This document shows, piece by piece, positions 15,315 through 25,664 of a stretch of 64,000 nucleotides of DNA (the first letter of the stretch is position 1; the number at the start of each line of letters is the position of its first letter). Source of the DNA: Cumulibacter soli. GTDB taxonomy: Bacteria > Actinomycetota > Actinomycetes > Mycobacteriales > Antricoccaceae. Under the pieces are notes generated by a model. That model did no database searches, was not told the origin of the DNA, and saw only the letters and a program-made list of their open reading frames with translations. The position numbers and the translations under genes are program-made. The stretch covers positions 1 through 64,000 of the forward strand of contig NZ_SMSG01000002.1 of the NCBI RefSeq assembly GCF_004382795.1. Direction: 5' to 3'.

Positions 15315-17117
15315 TCACGCCACGCTTCCGATGGGCAGCGAGTCCTTATAACTGTCGAGCAGATCAGCGAGTTCCTGGTGGAATCTGTCGCGCTGTCGCG
15401 GGTTCGGGATGTGCTCCGCCAGCAGTCCAATCAGCTCCTCCGCCGGATCCAACCCGTCGCCATCATCGCTATCTCGATCAGCGTCGACGAGCCCCACGGC
15501 AGCCTCGCGCGCGTCCCGCGCTCTGCGTGCGACGTCTTCGATTTCGGCGGGATCCGGAATTCGGATCCGCGGGTTGATCACCGGTTTTCGCTCCGGATCA
15601 ATCCACGGCGGCGGGATCCACCACGGCAACCCGTTGCGCATGTCGATTCGCCACCCGCTGCTATCGAGTTCACGATGGTGGGCGCCACACAACAACGTCA
15701 GATTGGATACGTCAGTGGCACCACCGCGCCACCACTCCCGAACATGATGCCGTTGACACCAGTCCGGCGGCACATCGCAACCCGGATGCGAACAGCCACC
15801 ATCTCGCGCGACGAGTGCGTGAGTCTGCCCCGCACTCGCTATCCGTTTCGATCGGCCGTAGGCCACGACCCCACTAATCTTGCTCGCCCACACGGGGATC
15901 AACAGCGCCTCGTCTGCCAGGCGCCGGAACTCGCGCAGGGTAATCCGGTCCCCGCCGGCAACACGACCGACGTACCGAGACCCGTTATCGCGGGGACCTC
16001 TGCTGTCGCGGCCAACGCCGTCCGGGTGGTCCTCAGACGCCCAGTCACTGGCGTCGCCTTGCGCGCCCGTCGGGGTGAGGCCCAGAGCATCCATGACCGT
16101 GTCGACATCGACCACCAGATGGACAGTCGCCGCCGTGCCGCCACTCGCGGGCACACCGTTGCCGTCGAGCAACAGCCCGAGTGCGTCGAACAACCCGTCG
16201 TGACGACGCTGGTCGGCCGTACGGTCATCCTTCGTGCCACTTTGGTCGGGCTTCGGCGCGCTGAGCGGCGACAGCACAGCGTCCAATCGCGCCTTCGTTT
16301 CCGCGGTCAGGAACCCGCTGAGCTGGTACAGGCCGTCGTACCGTTGCCTACTAATTCGCAGCGTTCGGCGCGCCTGCGTCAGCCTCGGCTCGGGTCCGCG
16401 ACCGTCGGGCAACAAGGTCGCGTCGATGTCTTCGCCCGCGATTTTCAAATGTGCCGGAGTGAGTGACGCCGTGAATCCCACCATCATCGACTCTGCTTGC
16501 TCGCGGAGGCTGGCATCCAACTCAGGAATCGTGTCGATGCGCTTCATCGTCGCCAGCACCACGTCCAACTGCTCGGTCGACACCGCCCCACCCTCCACCG
16601 CGCCAGCCAGGACAGGCAAGTCGGGCGGAATCTCGCCCTGAGAGAACCCATTTCGCGGCAACAGTTTCTCGGCGCGGCGCTGTCGCGCGTTCGCTTCCGT
16701 AGTGCTGATCCGTAACAACTGCGCCAAGCCTTTGGGGATACTCTTCGAACCCGCGTAGTCCGGAAACGCCGGATCCTCCGACGCAGCCTCGATAACCCGG
16801 CTGTCGAATAGCACGCCGCGGGATCGGTGCGCCTCGAATTCCCGCGCCAACCCCACCAAGCACGACGGGTCTAACGCCGCGAAGTCGCCACGATTACCGA
16901 TCTCAAGCAAGGCGTCCATGCCGAGTTGTAGGTGTTCGAGAGCATCAGCCAGTTCCACCGAGAACGCCTCAGCGACCCGTAATGGGCCGGTCACCCCGGC
17001 CGCGGCCGCCGCTCGAGCGTCCGAAGGTACAAATCGCAGCCGATCATCCTCACGCGACCCACGGGGCGTCAAGGGAGTACCGCCCGCGCGTGTATCCGAG
17101 CACATAGCTGCGGTCAT
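15315..17117 (-). CDS. DUF222 / HNH endonuclease domain protein (13E12 repeat family)
   Basis: 600-aa member of the actinobacterial DUF222-HNH family, related to the mycobacterial REP13E12 proteins, whose role is not settled. DUF222 covers roughly residues 45-330; the HNH nuclease lies near 435-490 with CSHPGCDVPPDWCQRHHV, then NLTLLCGAHHRE, so the zinc cysteines and histidines are present. ATG 17117 has AGGGAGG upstream. The promoter TTGACG-17-TACGAT is overlapped by a LexA-type box at 17160-17175, so DNA-damage induction is expected. Not in an operon. Family members are often multicopy and may be mobile or recombinogenic. Confidence 0.88.
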   Translation of the reverse strand: MTAAMCSDTRAGGTPLTPRGSREDDRLRFVPSDARAAAAAGVTGPLRVAEAFSVELADALEHLQLGMDALLEIGNRGDFAALDPSCLVGLAREFEAHRSRGVLFDSRVIEAASEDPAFPDYAGSKSIPKGLAQLLRISTTEANARQRRAEKLLPRNGFSQGEIPPDLPVLAGAVEGGAVSTEQLDVVLATMKRIDTIPELDASLREQAESMMVGFTASLTPAHLKIAGEDIDATLLPDGRGPEPRLTQARRTLRISRQRYDGLYQLSGFLTAETKARLDAVLSPLSAPKPDQSGTKDDRTADQRRHDGLFDALGLLLDGNGVPASGGTAATVHLVVDVDTVMDALGLTPTGAQGDASDWASEDHPDGVGRDSRGPRDNGSRYVGRVAGGDRITLREFRRLADEALLIPVWASKISGVVAYGRSKRIASAGQTHALVARDGGCSHPGCDVPPDWCQRHHVREWWRGGATDVSNLTLLCGAHHRELDSSGWRIDMRNGLPWWIPPPWIDPERKPVINPRIRIPDPAEIEDVARRARDAREAAVGLVDADRDSDDGDGLDPAEELIGLLAEHIPNPRQRDRFHQELADLLDSYKDSLPIGSVA

Positions 17118-17158
17118 CGCGGACCTCCCTCAACCGATCGACGTTCGCTCATGCCTTT

Positions 17159-17187
17159 ATCGTACATCTGTTCGATCATATCGTCAA
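17159..17187 (-). promoter_or_regulatory. SOS (LexA) box overlapping the promoter of the HNH gene
   Basis: TCGTAC-ATCT-GTTCGA at 17160-17175 matches the actinobacterial LexA box TCGAAC-N4-GTTCGA with one mismatch. It lies inside a minus-strand promoter: -35 TTGACG (17187-17182), 17-bp spacer, -10 TACGAT (17164-17159), about 42 bp before the ATG. Bound LexA would cover the spacer and the -10, so repression is mechanistically clear. Confidence 0.7.
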
Positions 17188-17278
17188 TAGGTCGCGAACA
17201 TGGGTGTGATGTCTCCGGTCTGGTTGCGACCGGGCGATCGGCTGTCGGGGTCCACCACCCGAGCCTTGGGCCGGAAGT

Positions 17279-17350
17279 GTCACCACCAACACAGCCCGAA
17301 CCGTCACCGATGAGCCGATACAGAACTGTCACCGATGCCCTAAGAGATGA
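17279..17350. repeat. three spaced GTCACC repeats, possible transposon-end remnant
   Basis: GTCACCACCA (17279), GTCACCGATG (17303) and GTCACCGATG (17328) are spaced 24 and 25 bp apart. The last is followed by CCCTAAGAGATGACAG, which from memory resembles the ends of IS481-type elements in actinomycetes (TGTCA...CCTGAGA). No transposase gene is nearby, so if real it is a solo remnant. It lies between the pheT terminator-like hairpin and the SOS-controlled HNH gene. Confidence 0.3.
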
Positions 17351-17440
17351 CAGGTGCCGCCACCATGGCTATGGAATACCGCTCCGGACATACGGCGCAC
17401 GCCGCAGGCGGCGCGCGATACCCAGACTCCAGCGGATGTC

Positions 17441-17476
17441 GCACGACCGTCCGGCGGCTTCGCCAGCCGGACGTGC
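17441..17476 (-). terminator. hairpin downstream of pheT
   Basis: GTCCGGC (17449-17455) pairs with GCCGGAC (17466-17472), with an inner GGC/GCC and an outer GCAC/GTGC. It lies just after the pheT stop (17484). There is no T-run, as is common for actinobacterial terminators. Confidence 0.5.
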
Positions 17477-17483
17477 GGAGCGA

Positions 17484-19964
17484 CTAGCGCAGAGTGGCCG
17501 AATGCTCGGATTGAACGGCGGAGATGATTGCCTCGCGCACTGCAGTGATCTCGTCGTGCTCGAGGGTCCGGTCGTCAGCGCGCAGGCTCAGCGCGAATGC
17601 CAGCGAACGCTTTCCGTCGTCAACCTGCTCCCCGGTGTACACGTCGAACAGTCGCACATCCTCCAGCAGATCGCCGCCGGCGGCACGAATCGTCTGCTCC
17701 AGACGCGCAACCGGGATCGAGTCGTCGACGACGAGCGCGAGGTCCTGCACGGCCCGCGGGAATGGCGAGACTCGCGGCGCGGTAGCGCGAGTGGAACTGT
17801 GCTCGATCAGGGCATCGAGGTCGAGCTCTGCGACGCTGGTCCGCGCCGGCACACCAGCAGCCTCACACACCTGCGGATGCAATTCGCCGGCGTACCCGAC
17901 TACCTCCTGCGTACCGGCAGTCAGAATCGCGGCGCACCGGCCGGGATGCCACGGAGCTCGCTGAGCTTGGCGCACCTCGATGTCAGTGCCGACGGCGTCT
18001 GCCAGTAGCCGAGCGGCCTCGACGGCATCCCGCCAACTGGCGGCGGCCCCCGCACCGAACCACGCATTCGGCTCCGCTCCCGCGACTGCGACCGCCGCGT
18101 GCAGCCTCTCGATGGGACGCGCCGCATCCAGGTCGGCAAGTTGCTGTGGGTTCGGATGTATTCCGCGGTCAATCACTGGCGCCGCCGGGCGCGGCTGCTG
18201 GGGCTCGAAGAACACGGTGCCCGTTTCGTACGTCGCCACGTGGTCAGCGCCGCGGCTGACATTGCGACGCAGCGCAGCCAATAAGTTCGGCATGAGCGTC
18301 GTGCGCAGCGTCTGCTGCTCTGCAGAAATCGGGTTGGCGATGCGGACGCTTCGGCGCCGCTCATCGTCCGGTTCGATCCCAAACGTATCGAGTTCGGCGT
18401 CGTCCTGGAACGACATCGACGGCGTCTCGACGTACCCCGCAGCCGCCAATGCGCGACTCGCTCGCCGCTTTGCCCGCTGAGTTTCGGTCAGCCCGCCGCC
18501 AGCTTTCGCCTGCGGGAGCCGGGTCGGGATCTTGTCGTAGCCGTCAACGCGAGCCACTTCCTCGGCGACCCGAGTCGGCTCGACAAAGTCTCCGCGCCAG
18601 GAAGGCGGCCGAACCGACACTTGCTCGCCGTTGACTGCAACCTCGCAGCCGAGGCTCGTCAGGCATTCGGAGACGCGCTCGACCGAGTAGTCCACGCCGA
18701 TCAGCGCGCGGATCCGGCGGACGTCGACGGTCAGCGGCGGCGGAAGCGTCGGGCGGCCGGCAGTCACCATCGTGTCGTCGGCCGCGCCGCCGCCGTACTG
18801 CACCAGCAGCGAAGCGGCGAGGGCGCTGGCCTTCGCTGGTAGCAGCGGGTCGACGCCACGTTCAAATCGCCGCCCGGCTTCCGAGAGCAGGCCGTGCCGA
18901 CGGGCCGTGCGGCTGATCGCGCTCGCCTCGAAGTGCGCGGCTTCGAGCATGATGTTGCTCGTTTGCGCGGAAATCTCCGCGTACTCGGCGCCCATCACGC
19001 CCGCGATCCCCTGGATTCCGGATTCATCGGTGATCAGTAGATCGTCGGCCGACAACTCACGATCAACGTCATCCAGCGTGGTGACCCGCTCGCCCGCCCG
19101 CGCCTTGCGCACGATGATCCGAGTGTCGAGCCGGTCGAGGTCGTAAGCGTGCAGCGGTTGGCCCAGCAGCAGCATCACGTAGTTCGTCACGTCCACGGCG
19201 AGCGAGATCGGTCGCATCCCGCTGGCGGTCAGTCGACGGGCCATCCAGTCCGGTGTCGCCGCCGCGGGATTGAACCCGCGGATGATCCGCGTGGTGAATA
19301 CATCGCATGCCGCATCTTCCAGCGTGACGGGGAAACCGTCGCCGGACGCCGCGGCCGGCACCGCGTCGGCGGGGTCTACGAACGGCGCGTCGATTGCCGC
19401 AGCGACCTCGCGGGCGATCCCCCGTAAGGACAATTGGTAGCCGCGATCCGGCGTCGGCTCGGTCACGAGAACGGCATCGTGCAACCCCAGTAATTCGACC
19501 GCGTCGGCGCCCACGGGCGCGTCTTCGCTCAGAATGAGGATGCCGGAGTGGTCCTCCCCCATGCCCATCTCTAGGGCGGAACAGATCATTCCGTCAGAAA
19601 TGCGCCCGTAGGTCTTGCGTGCCGAAATCTTGAAGTCCCCTGGCAGTACGGCGCCCGGCAGCGCCGCGACGACCTTGTCACCGACGGCGAAGTTCGTCGC
19701 ACCGCAGACGATTCCGCGGGTGCGCTCGGGATCAGAGCCGTCGTCGAATCGCACCTGGCAGTACCGGATCGGCTTCTTGAATTCAGTGAGTTCTTCGATG
19801 TCGACGACCTGACCGACGTACAGGCCGTTGATGTCGTCGGGACCGGCGCCATCAATCTCGTCGACCTCGACGCCTAAGCCAGTCAGCAAGTCGGCTACCT
19901 CTTCGCCGCTGCGGCCGGAGAGCTGCGGGACGAGCTCGGTGAGCCAAGAAAGCGCAACGCGCAT
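17484..19964 (-). CDS. pheT: phenylalanine--tRNA ligase beta subunit
   Basis: Beta chain of the (alpha-beta)2 PheRS. The 826-aa protein has, in order, the EMAP/OB-fold tRNA-binding domain (about 40-150), the B3/B4 editing domain that clears Tyr-tRNA-Phe (about 215-370), the DNA-binding-like B5 domain (about 400-475), the catalytic-like core, and the C-terminal ferredoxin-like anticodon-binding domain (about 730-826, starting SPFPRAVQDLALVVD). ATG 19964 lies 3 bp after the pheS stop, so it is co-translated with pheS. Confidence 0.97.
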   Translation of the reverse strand: MRVALSWLTELVPQLSGRSGEEVADLLTGLGVEVDEIDGAGPDDINGLYVGQVVDIEELTEFKKPIRYCQVRFDDGSDPERTRGIVCGATNFAVGDKVVAALPGAVLPGDFKISARKTYGRISDGMICSALEMGMGEDHSGILILSEDAPVGADAVELLGLHDAVLVTEPTPDRGYQLSLRGIAREVAAAIDAPFVDPADAVPAAASGDGFPVTLEDAACDVFTTRIIRGFNPAAATPDWMARRLTASGMRPISLAVDVTNYVMLLLGQPLHAYDLDRLDTRIIVRKARAGERVTTLDDVDRELSADDLLITDESGIQGIAGVMGAEYAEISAQTSNIMLEAAHFEASAISRTARRHGLLSEAGRRFERGVDPLLPAKASALAASLLVQYGGGAADDTMVTAGRPTLPPPLTVDVRRIRALIGVDYSVERVSECLTSLGCEVAVNGEQVSVRPPSWRGDFVEPTRVAEEVARVDGYDKIPTRLPQAKAGGGLTETQRAKRRASRALAAAGYVETPSMSFQDDAELDTFGIEPDDERRRSVRIANPISAEQQTLRTTLMPNLLAALRRNVSRGADHVATYETGTVFFEPQQPRPAAPVIDRGIHPNPQQLADLDAARPIERLHAAVAVAGAEPNAWFGAGAAASWRDAVEAARLLADAVGTDIEVRQAQRAPWHPGRCAAILTAGTQEVVGYAGELHPQVCEAAGVPARTSVAELDLDALIEHSSTRATAPRVSPFPRAVQDLALVVDDSIPVARLEQTIRAAGGDLLEDVRLFDVYTGEQVDDGKRSLAFALSLRADDRTLEHDEITAVREAIISAVQSEHSATLR

Positions 19965-19967
19965 CGG

Positions 19968-21110
<1,143 letters not shown>

Positions 21111-21140
21111 GTCAGCGACGGCGACCGCAACCCGAGCGCC

Positions 21141-22559
21141 TCACCCGCCGAGCATGGGTGGCCGGCGCTGCGCGTGGTTCGTCGCCGACTCGAACAACTT
21201 CGCAATCGACAGCAAGTAGGCGTCTGCGCGAGGCGCAGCAACCATCTGTACGCCGATCGGTAGTCCGGACGTGCTGAAGCCGGCCGGCACACTAATCGCC
21301 GGCGTCCCGGTCGCCGTGATGTCGCTGCATGCACGCATCCACTCCAGGTAGGTGTGCATCGGCTGCTCGTTGATGTGCATCGGGTATTCCAGCGCACCGT
21401 CGAACGGCAGCACTTGCGCGGCGGGCACGAGCAGTACGTCGTACTCGGTGAAGAACTCGACCACTCGCCGATACAACTGCCCACCGGCAATGACCGCACG
21501 CGCGAGATCATCAGCACTCAGCGCCCGCCCACGCGCAACGTTCCAGTGGATGGTGTCTTTCACTTGGTCCGGATGCGCATCGACGAGCGGGCCAAAGCCC
21601 GCCGCAAATTGCCACGCGCGCCGCGTCAAGAACACGTCGTTCGCATCCCTCAAGTCGGGCATCGCCGCACTCACCCGAGCTCCGAGGCTTTCAAACAGCG
21701 CACCCGATGCGGTGATCGCTGCGACGACGTCGGGTTCTACCGGCAGCAGCCCGCCGAAATCAGCCGCGACCGCGACCCGCAGTTGCGTGGGCTCAATCGG
21801 TTGCGCGGATCGAAAATTCGCACCGGGCGTGTCCAGACTGGTCGGAGCCTGCAGATCCGGCCCAGCCATCACCGACAACAACAACGCGGTGTCGTCCACG
21901 CTGCGCGCCATCGGCCCACTGGTGGCGAGGGTGAATTGGGCGAAAGCGTCCGGCGCCTGCGGCACCCGACCGGGGCTGGGCCGCATGCCAACAACATTGC
22001 AGAACGACGCCGGGTTACGTAGCGATCCACCCATATCGCTGCCGTCGGCGAGCGCGGTCATCCCGGTCGCGAGCGCGGCGGCAGCGCCACCTGAACTGCC
22101 ACCGGCCGAGCGCGTGACGTCGTACGGATTGTGCGTATGTCCGAAGACCGGGTTGAAGGTGTGCGATCCGGCCGCGAACTCTGGGGTGTTCGTCTTTCCG
22201 ACGCTGATCACGCCAGCGGCATGCAGGCGGGCAATGACCAGATCGTCCTCGGCCGGAACGTTGTCGCGTAGTAACGGGGATCCGCTCGTGGTGCGGATCC
22301 CGGCGGTCGCATGCGTGTCCTTATGCAGCATCGGCATGCCATGCAGCGGGGGCAGCTCGACACCGGATGCAGCGACCTCGTCAGCGGCGTCCGCGTGTTC
22401 GAGGGCCTGCTCGGCAACGAGGGTGTTGACCGCGTTTATATCGGGGTTCACCTGCTCGATTCGCTCGAGGAATGCCAGCGTCACTTCGCGCGCGCTGAGG
22501 TCTCGTCGACGCAGCGCGTTCGCGAGTGCGACCGCCGGCATAAAGGTGATATCAGTCAT
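21141..22559 (-). CDS. amidase (amidase signature family)
   Basis: 472-aa amidase-signature hydrolase of carbon-nitrogen bonds. The catalytic triad is visible as Lys80 (MLHKD), cis-Ser155 (SAGGSSGG) and nucleophile Ser179 (GGSLRNPAS), typical spacing. ATG 22559 with AAGGGG five bases upstream is preferred over the frame start at 22670. It follows the catabolic operon on the same strand but is separated from it by 141 bp holding a perfect 15-bp hairpin, so it may be expressed separately. Substrate unknown; related enzymes act on aryl or fatty amides, and the GatA role is less likely without gatB/gatC neighbours. Confidence 0.88.
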   Translation of the reverse strand: MTDITFMPAVALANALRRRDLSAREVTLAFLERIEQVNPDINAVNTLVAEQALEHADAADEVAASGVELPPLHGMPMLHKDTHATAGIRTTSGSPLLRDNVPAEDDLVIARLHAAGVISVGKTNTPEFAAGSHTFNPVFGHTHNPYDVTRSAGGSSGGAAAALATGMTALADGSDMGGSLRNPASFCNVVGMRPSPGRVPQAPDAFAQFTLATSGPMARSVDDTALLLSVMAGPDLQAPTSLDTPGANFRSAQPIEPTQLRVAVAADFGGLLPVEPDVVAAITASGALFESLGARVSAAMPDLRDANDVFLTRRAWQFAAGFGPLVDAHPDQVKDTIHWNVARGRALSADDLARAVIAGGQLYRRVVEFFTEYDVLLVPAAQVLPFDGALEYPMHINEQPMHTYLEWMRACSDITATGTPAISVPAGFSTSGLPIGVQMVAAPRADAYLLSIAKLFESATNHAQRRPPMLGG

Positions 22560-22600
22560 GGCGCCCCTTCGCTCCACCCCATGATGACACTGCGTGCTTT

Positions 22601-22637
22601 GCACAGCATGAGTTCTCTCCGTGAACTCATGCTGTGC
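22601..22637. terminator. perfect 15-bp inverted repeat between amidase and dehydrogenase genes
   Basis: GCACAGCATGAGTTC (22601-22615), loop TCTCCGT, and GAACTCATGCTGTGC (22623-22637). It lies 64 bp after the dehydrogenase stop on the minus strand. No T-run. Probably the terminator or processing hairpin of the catabolic operon; a protein-binding palindrome is an alternative. Confidence 0.6.
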
Positions 22638-22700
22638 AGACCAAGCTCGCGCCGGGGCAAAGTTCGCCATCCTCAGATGAAGCCGCCGCCCCTACCGTCG

Positions 22701-23726
22701 TTAGGCACGAAACGCTGTGGCCATGCGCCCACCAGACGCTTTGTTCAGCAAGTTGAAGACTGCGGGCGATGTTTCAAGCGTTCCTGATTCAAGTGCTCGA
22801 GCTCTAGCCGCACTGGCGCGTTCACCCGGCCAACGGCCCCCGGCATCCCGCACGGCGTCGGCAGTGTGGCTGAGGGTCTCGGCCATCTCAGTCGCGGAAC
22901 GACCGAGGGCCTCAGGCGAAATGATCAAAGCGAACGCCCCTGTGACTGCGCGCCCACTGCCAACTGCCGGTCCGCTTGGCGAGCCAGTAAGCACACCTGC
23001 CAGCACATCGACGAGGACCGAAATGCCAAATCCCTTATGGCCGGCAACCGGCTGCTGCGCCACTCCCAGAGCGTGCGCCGGGTCGGTGGTGACAGCGCCA
23101 TCCGCGGCACGGAACTGCCATGCCGGATCTAGTGGCACGTCCTCCAACTGACTCAGCAAGAGCTGTCCCACCGCACGCGGCGACCACGCCGCATCGAATA
23201 GTGGGCCGGCTTGACCCGGCACCGCGAACGCGAGCGGGTTGTTTCCGTGGGTCGCCGCCGTCCCTCCGGGTGGCGCGAGTATCGGCATCGTGTTCTGGCA
23301 GACAACAGCTACCTGACCACGCTCGGCGGCGTACTGCGCGTAGTACGCCGCTCGCCCGAAGTCGCGGATATTGCGGATCAAGGCGATACATACGCCGTGT
23401 GATCGACTCATCGGAATTGCCCGCGAAATCGCCTCCCAGGTCGGCACGTGACCGAATGCCCCACCACCGTCTACCTCGACCACGGCGGCAGTCACTTCGC
23501 TTACGTCAAGCGGAATCCGGACCGGTGGGACGCTGCCGTCGCGAAACGCGTCGAGATACCCAGCTGCGCGGAGCAATCCGTGCGTTCTCACCCCTGAGAT
23601 CTCCGCTTCGAGCACCGAGTCCGTGATACGTTGCGATTCCTCCGAGGTCACTCCTAGTTCGCAATAACTGGCTTCCAGCGTTGACCGCAATAGCGAGAAA
23701 TCCACTGCCCTCACCACGTGTCGCAC
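22701..23726 (-). CDS. LDH2/MDH2-type NAD(P)-dependent oxidoreductase
   Basis: 341-aa member of the malate/L-lactate dehydrogenase (type 2) family, which includes ureidoglycolate, 2,3-diketogulonate and piperideine-carboxylate reductases acting on 2-oxo or 2-hydroxy acids. The family catalytic histidine is His49 in SGVRTHGLLR, and the cofactor region GHKGFGISVLVD is near 230. Start uncertain: GTG 23726, 7 bp after the upstream enolase-superfamily stop, or an internal GTG at 23705. Last gene of the transporter-racemase operon, so it probably reduces or oxidises the product of the enolase-superfamily enzyme (inference). Confidence 0.88.
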   Translation of the reverse strand: MRHVVRAVDFSLLRSTLEASYCELGVTSEESQRITDSVLEAEISGVRTHGLLRAAGYLDAFRDGSVPPVRIPLDVSEVTAAVVEVDGGGAFGHVPTWEAISRAIPMSRSHGVCIALIRNIRDFGRAAYYAQYAAERGQVAVVCQNTMPILAPPGGTAATHGNNPLAFAVPGQAGPLFDAAWSPRAVGQLLLSQLEDVPLDPAWQFRAADGAVTTDPAHALGVAQQPVAGHKGFGISVLVDVLAGVLTGSPSGPAVGSGRAVTGAFALIISPEALGRSATEMAETLSHTADAVRDAGGRWPGERASAARARALESGTLETSPAVFNLLNKASGGRMATAFRA

Positions 23727-23733
23727 CCGGCGG

Positions 23734-24834
23734 CTAGCCGAAGCATTTCACCGTGCGGTCGTCAATCGCATCCCAGTCGACTTCATAGCCCAAACCTGGC
23801 TTGCTTGGCGCGATCACCATCCCCTCGTCGGTGACTTCGACGGTATCGAGCATGCCGAAGTCCAACGGCCCGATGGGATACGGCATTTCGAACATTTCGG
23901 CGTTACGCGATGACAACAGATGATGCAGGTGAGCGGCTTGGACGAGAGTCGACCCGTACGCATGTGGTTCTAATCGACGATTGTGGCTCTCCGCCAATGC
24001 ACCAACTTTCCGCATCCCAGTGATTCCGCCCATTACGTCGGCGACTACGCGGATCGCGTCCGCAGCCCCACGGGCAAGGATATCCGAGTAGGTCCAGATT
24101 CCACGCCATTGCGATTCGCCCATCAGAACCGGGATGTCGAGCGCACGACAGAGTTCAACAAATCCGGCGACGTCATCATCCCGCATCGGGTCTTCGAACC
24201 AGTGGAATCCCAGACTCTCGATGGCGCGGCCAACCCGAAGGGCATCTTGATAGTCGTAGGCGCTCGTAGCATCGAGCATTAGTTTGTAGTCGTCACCGAC
24301 CGCTTCTCGGACTGCCTCGCAGACGAGTATGTCCGCGTCTGGCCTCGCGTCGGCGTGGATCTTCACACCGGTAATGCCGCGACTCTGACACTCCTGCGCG
24401 ATCTGCACGTACCCGTCAACGTTCGGTTGTGTCTGGGTCGTAGCGTACGCCGGGACCGTGTGCCGATAGCTGCCAAGGAACTTGTAAAGCGGTAGGTCGG
24501 CCGCCCTAGCTGCGATATCCCACAACGCAATATCGATGCAGCTCGCCGCCTTCGGGGTGATCGTGTATCGCTGAAATGACATCATCTCCTGCCAAATCCG
24601 CTCACGGTCGTACACGTCGGCGCCGACCACCAACGGAGCAAAGAAGTGCATCGCGGTCTCAGCGATCTCGGTTGGCGCGGAGGGCACCCACGACGTCGAC
24701 ACGCCTGTAATTCCGTCCTCGGTCTCAATCTCGAAGACCGTCATGGTGTTCTGCACCGGCGGAATGTCATCGCGCCACCGGAACTCGAAATCGGGCGGGT
24801 TCACGACCCGGGCTTTCAACGACGTGATCTTCAT
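23734..24834 (-). CDS. mandelate racemase/muconate lactonising enzyme family protein 1
   Basis: 366-aa enolase-superfamily enzyme abstracting the alpha proton of a carboxylate, probably a racemase or acid-sugar dehydratase. The Mg ligands are Asp188 (LMLD), Glu214 (FEDP) and Glu240 (MGES); the His-Asp dyad is Asp266 (VVAD) and His291 (EPHAYG). The second-strand motif is Lys158-x-His160 rather than the more common K-x-K. ATG 24834 has AGGAG seven bases upstream. It is in the operon after dppF (38-bp gap) and before the LDH2-type gene (7-bp gap). A paralogue lies at 30738-31850. Substrate unknown. Confidence 0.9.
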   Translation of the reverse strand: MKITSLKARVVNPPDFEFRWRDDIPPVQNTMTVFEIETEDGITGVSTSWVPSAPTEIAETAMHFFAPLVVGADVYDRERIWQEMMSFQRYTITPKAASCIDIALWDIAARAADLPLYKFLGSYRHTVPAYATTQTQPNVDGYVQIAQECQSRGITGVKIHADARPDADILVCEAVREAVGDDYKLMLDATSAYDYQDALRVGRAIESLGFHWFEDPMRDDDVAGFVELCRALDIPVLMGESQWRGIWTYSDILARGAADAIRVVADVMGGITGMRKVGALAESHNRRLEPHAYGSTLVQAAHLHHLLSSRNAEMFEMPYPIGPLDFGMLDTVEVTDEGMVIAPSKPGLGYEVDWDAIDDRTVKCFG

Positions 24835-24872
24835 GTGCGCTCTCCTGACCTTAAGCAATAAACGAATTCTGG

Positions 24873-25664
24873 TTACAGATGCTCGAGTTCTGATGCTGCG
24901 ATCAACGCCTTCGTGTAGTCATGTTTCGGTTTCTCCCACACATCCGCGGCGACACCGGACTCGACGAGCTCCCCCTTGTACAGGACCGCGACATCGTGGC
25001 TGAGGTGGCGGACCAGATGCATGTCGTGCGCGACGAATAGGTACGCGATGTTCAGCGTCCTTTGAAGGTCAAGAAGTAGATTGACAACCTGAGCACTGAC
25101 TGACACATCGAGTGCGGACATTGGTTCGTCTAACACAATCAGCTCGGGGCTTTGAGAGAGCGCGCGGGCGATCGCGACCCGTTGGCGTTGTCCACCGGAA
25201 AGTTGATGCGGGTAACGGTCTCGGTAGTCAGCCTGAAGCCCGACGAGTTCCAGAAGTTCTGCGGCACGGGCTCGACGCTGGCTCTTATCGGCCTTCCCGT
25301 CGATCGCGTCCTGTTCAGTGACAATCGCCCACAGCCGCATCCTCGGACTCAACGAGCTATACGGATTCTGGAAGACAGCCGACAGAGATCGGACGTACCG
25401 ACGACGACCCGCCTTGTCTAATTCCGCCAAATCGGTACCGCGATAGCGAATCTCGCCCTCGGTGGGACTGTCCAAACCTAGTAGCAATCGACTTAGCGTG
25501 GTCTTACCGCTCCCAGATTCGCCGACCAAGCCCAGGGTCCGCCCAGGATGCAATTGAACGTCGACATTGTTGAGCGCAACGACGGGCGGTTTACCGCGCG
25601 ACCGAAAGACACGCGATACCGCGACCGATTCAAGTACAGGTCTGGCTACTGCATTGGTGGTCAC
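24873..25664 (-). CDS. oligopeptide/dipeptide-type ABC importer ATP-binding protein (DppF-like)
   Basis: Second ATPase of a Dpp/Opp/nickel-type importer, on the cytoplasmic side. 263 aa from GTG 25664. Walker [10 protein letters not shown] (about 48-56), Q-loop [14 protein letters not shown] signature LSGGQRQR, Walker B ELIVLDEP and switch HD. The open frame runs to 25787, but GTG 25664 overlaps the dppD stop as GTGA and has GAGG upstream, so it is the coupled start. It lacks the long C-terminal oligopeptide extension present in DppD. Confidence 0.92.
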   Translation of the reverse strand: MTTNAVARPVLESVAVSRVFRSRGKPPVVALNNVDVQLHPGRTLGLVGESGSGKTTLSRLLLGLDSPTEGEIRYRGTDLAELDKAGRRRYVRSLSAVFQNPYSSLSPRMRLWAIVTEQDAIDGKADKSQRRARAAELLELVGLQADYRDRYPHQLSGGQRQRVAIARALSQSPELIVLDEPMSALDVSVSAQVVNLLLDLQRTLNIAYLFVAHDMHLVRHLSHDVAVLYKGELVESGVAADVWEKPKHDYTKALIAASELEHL

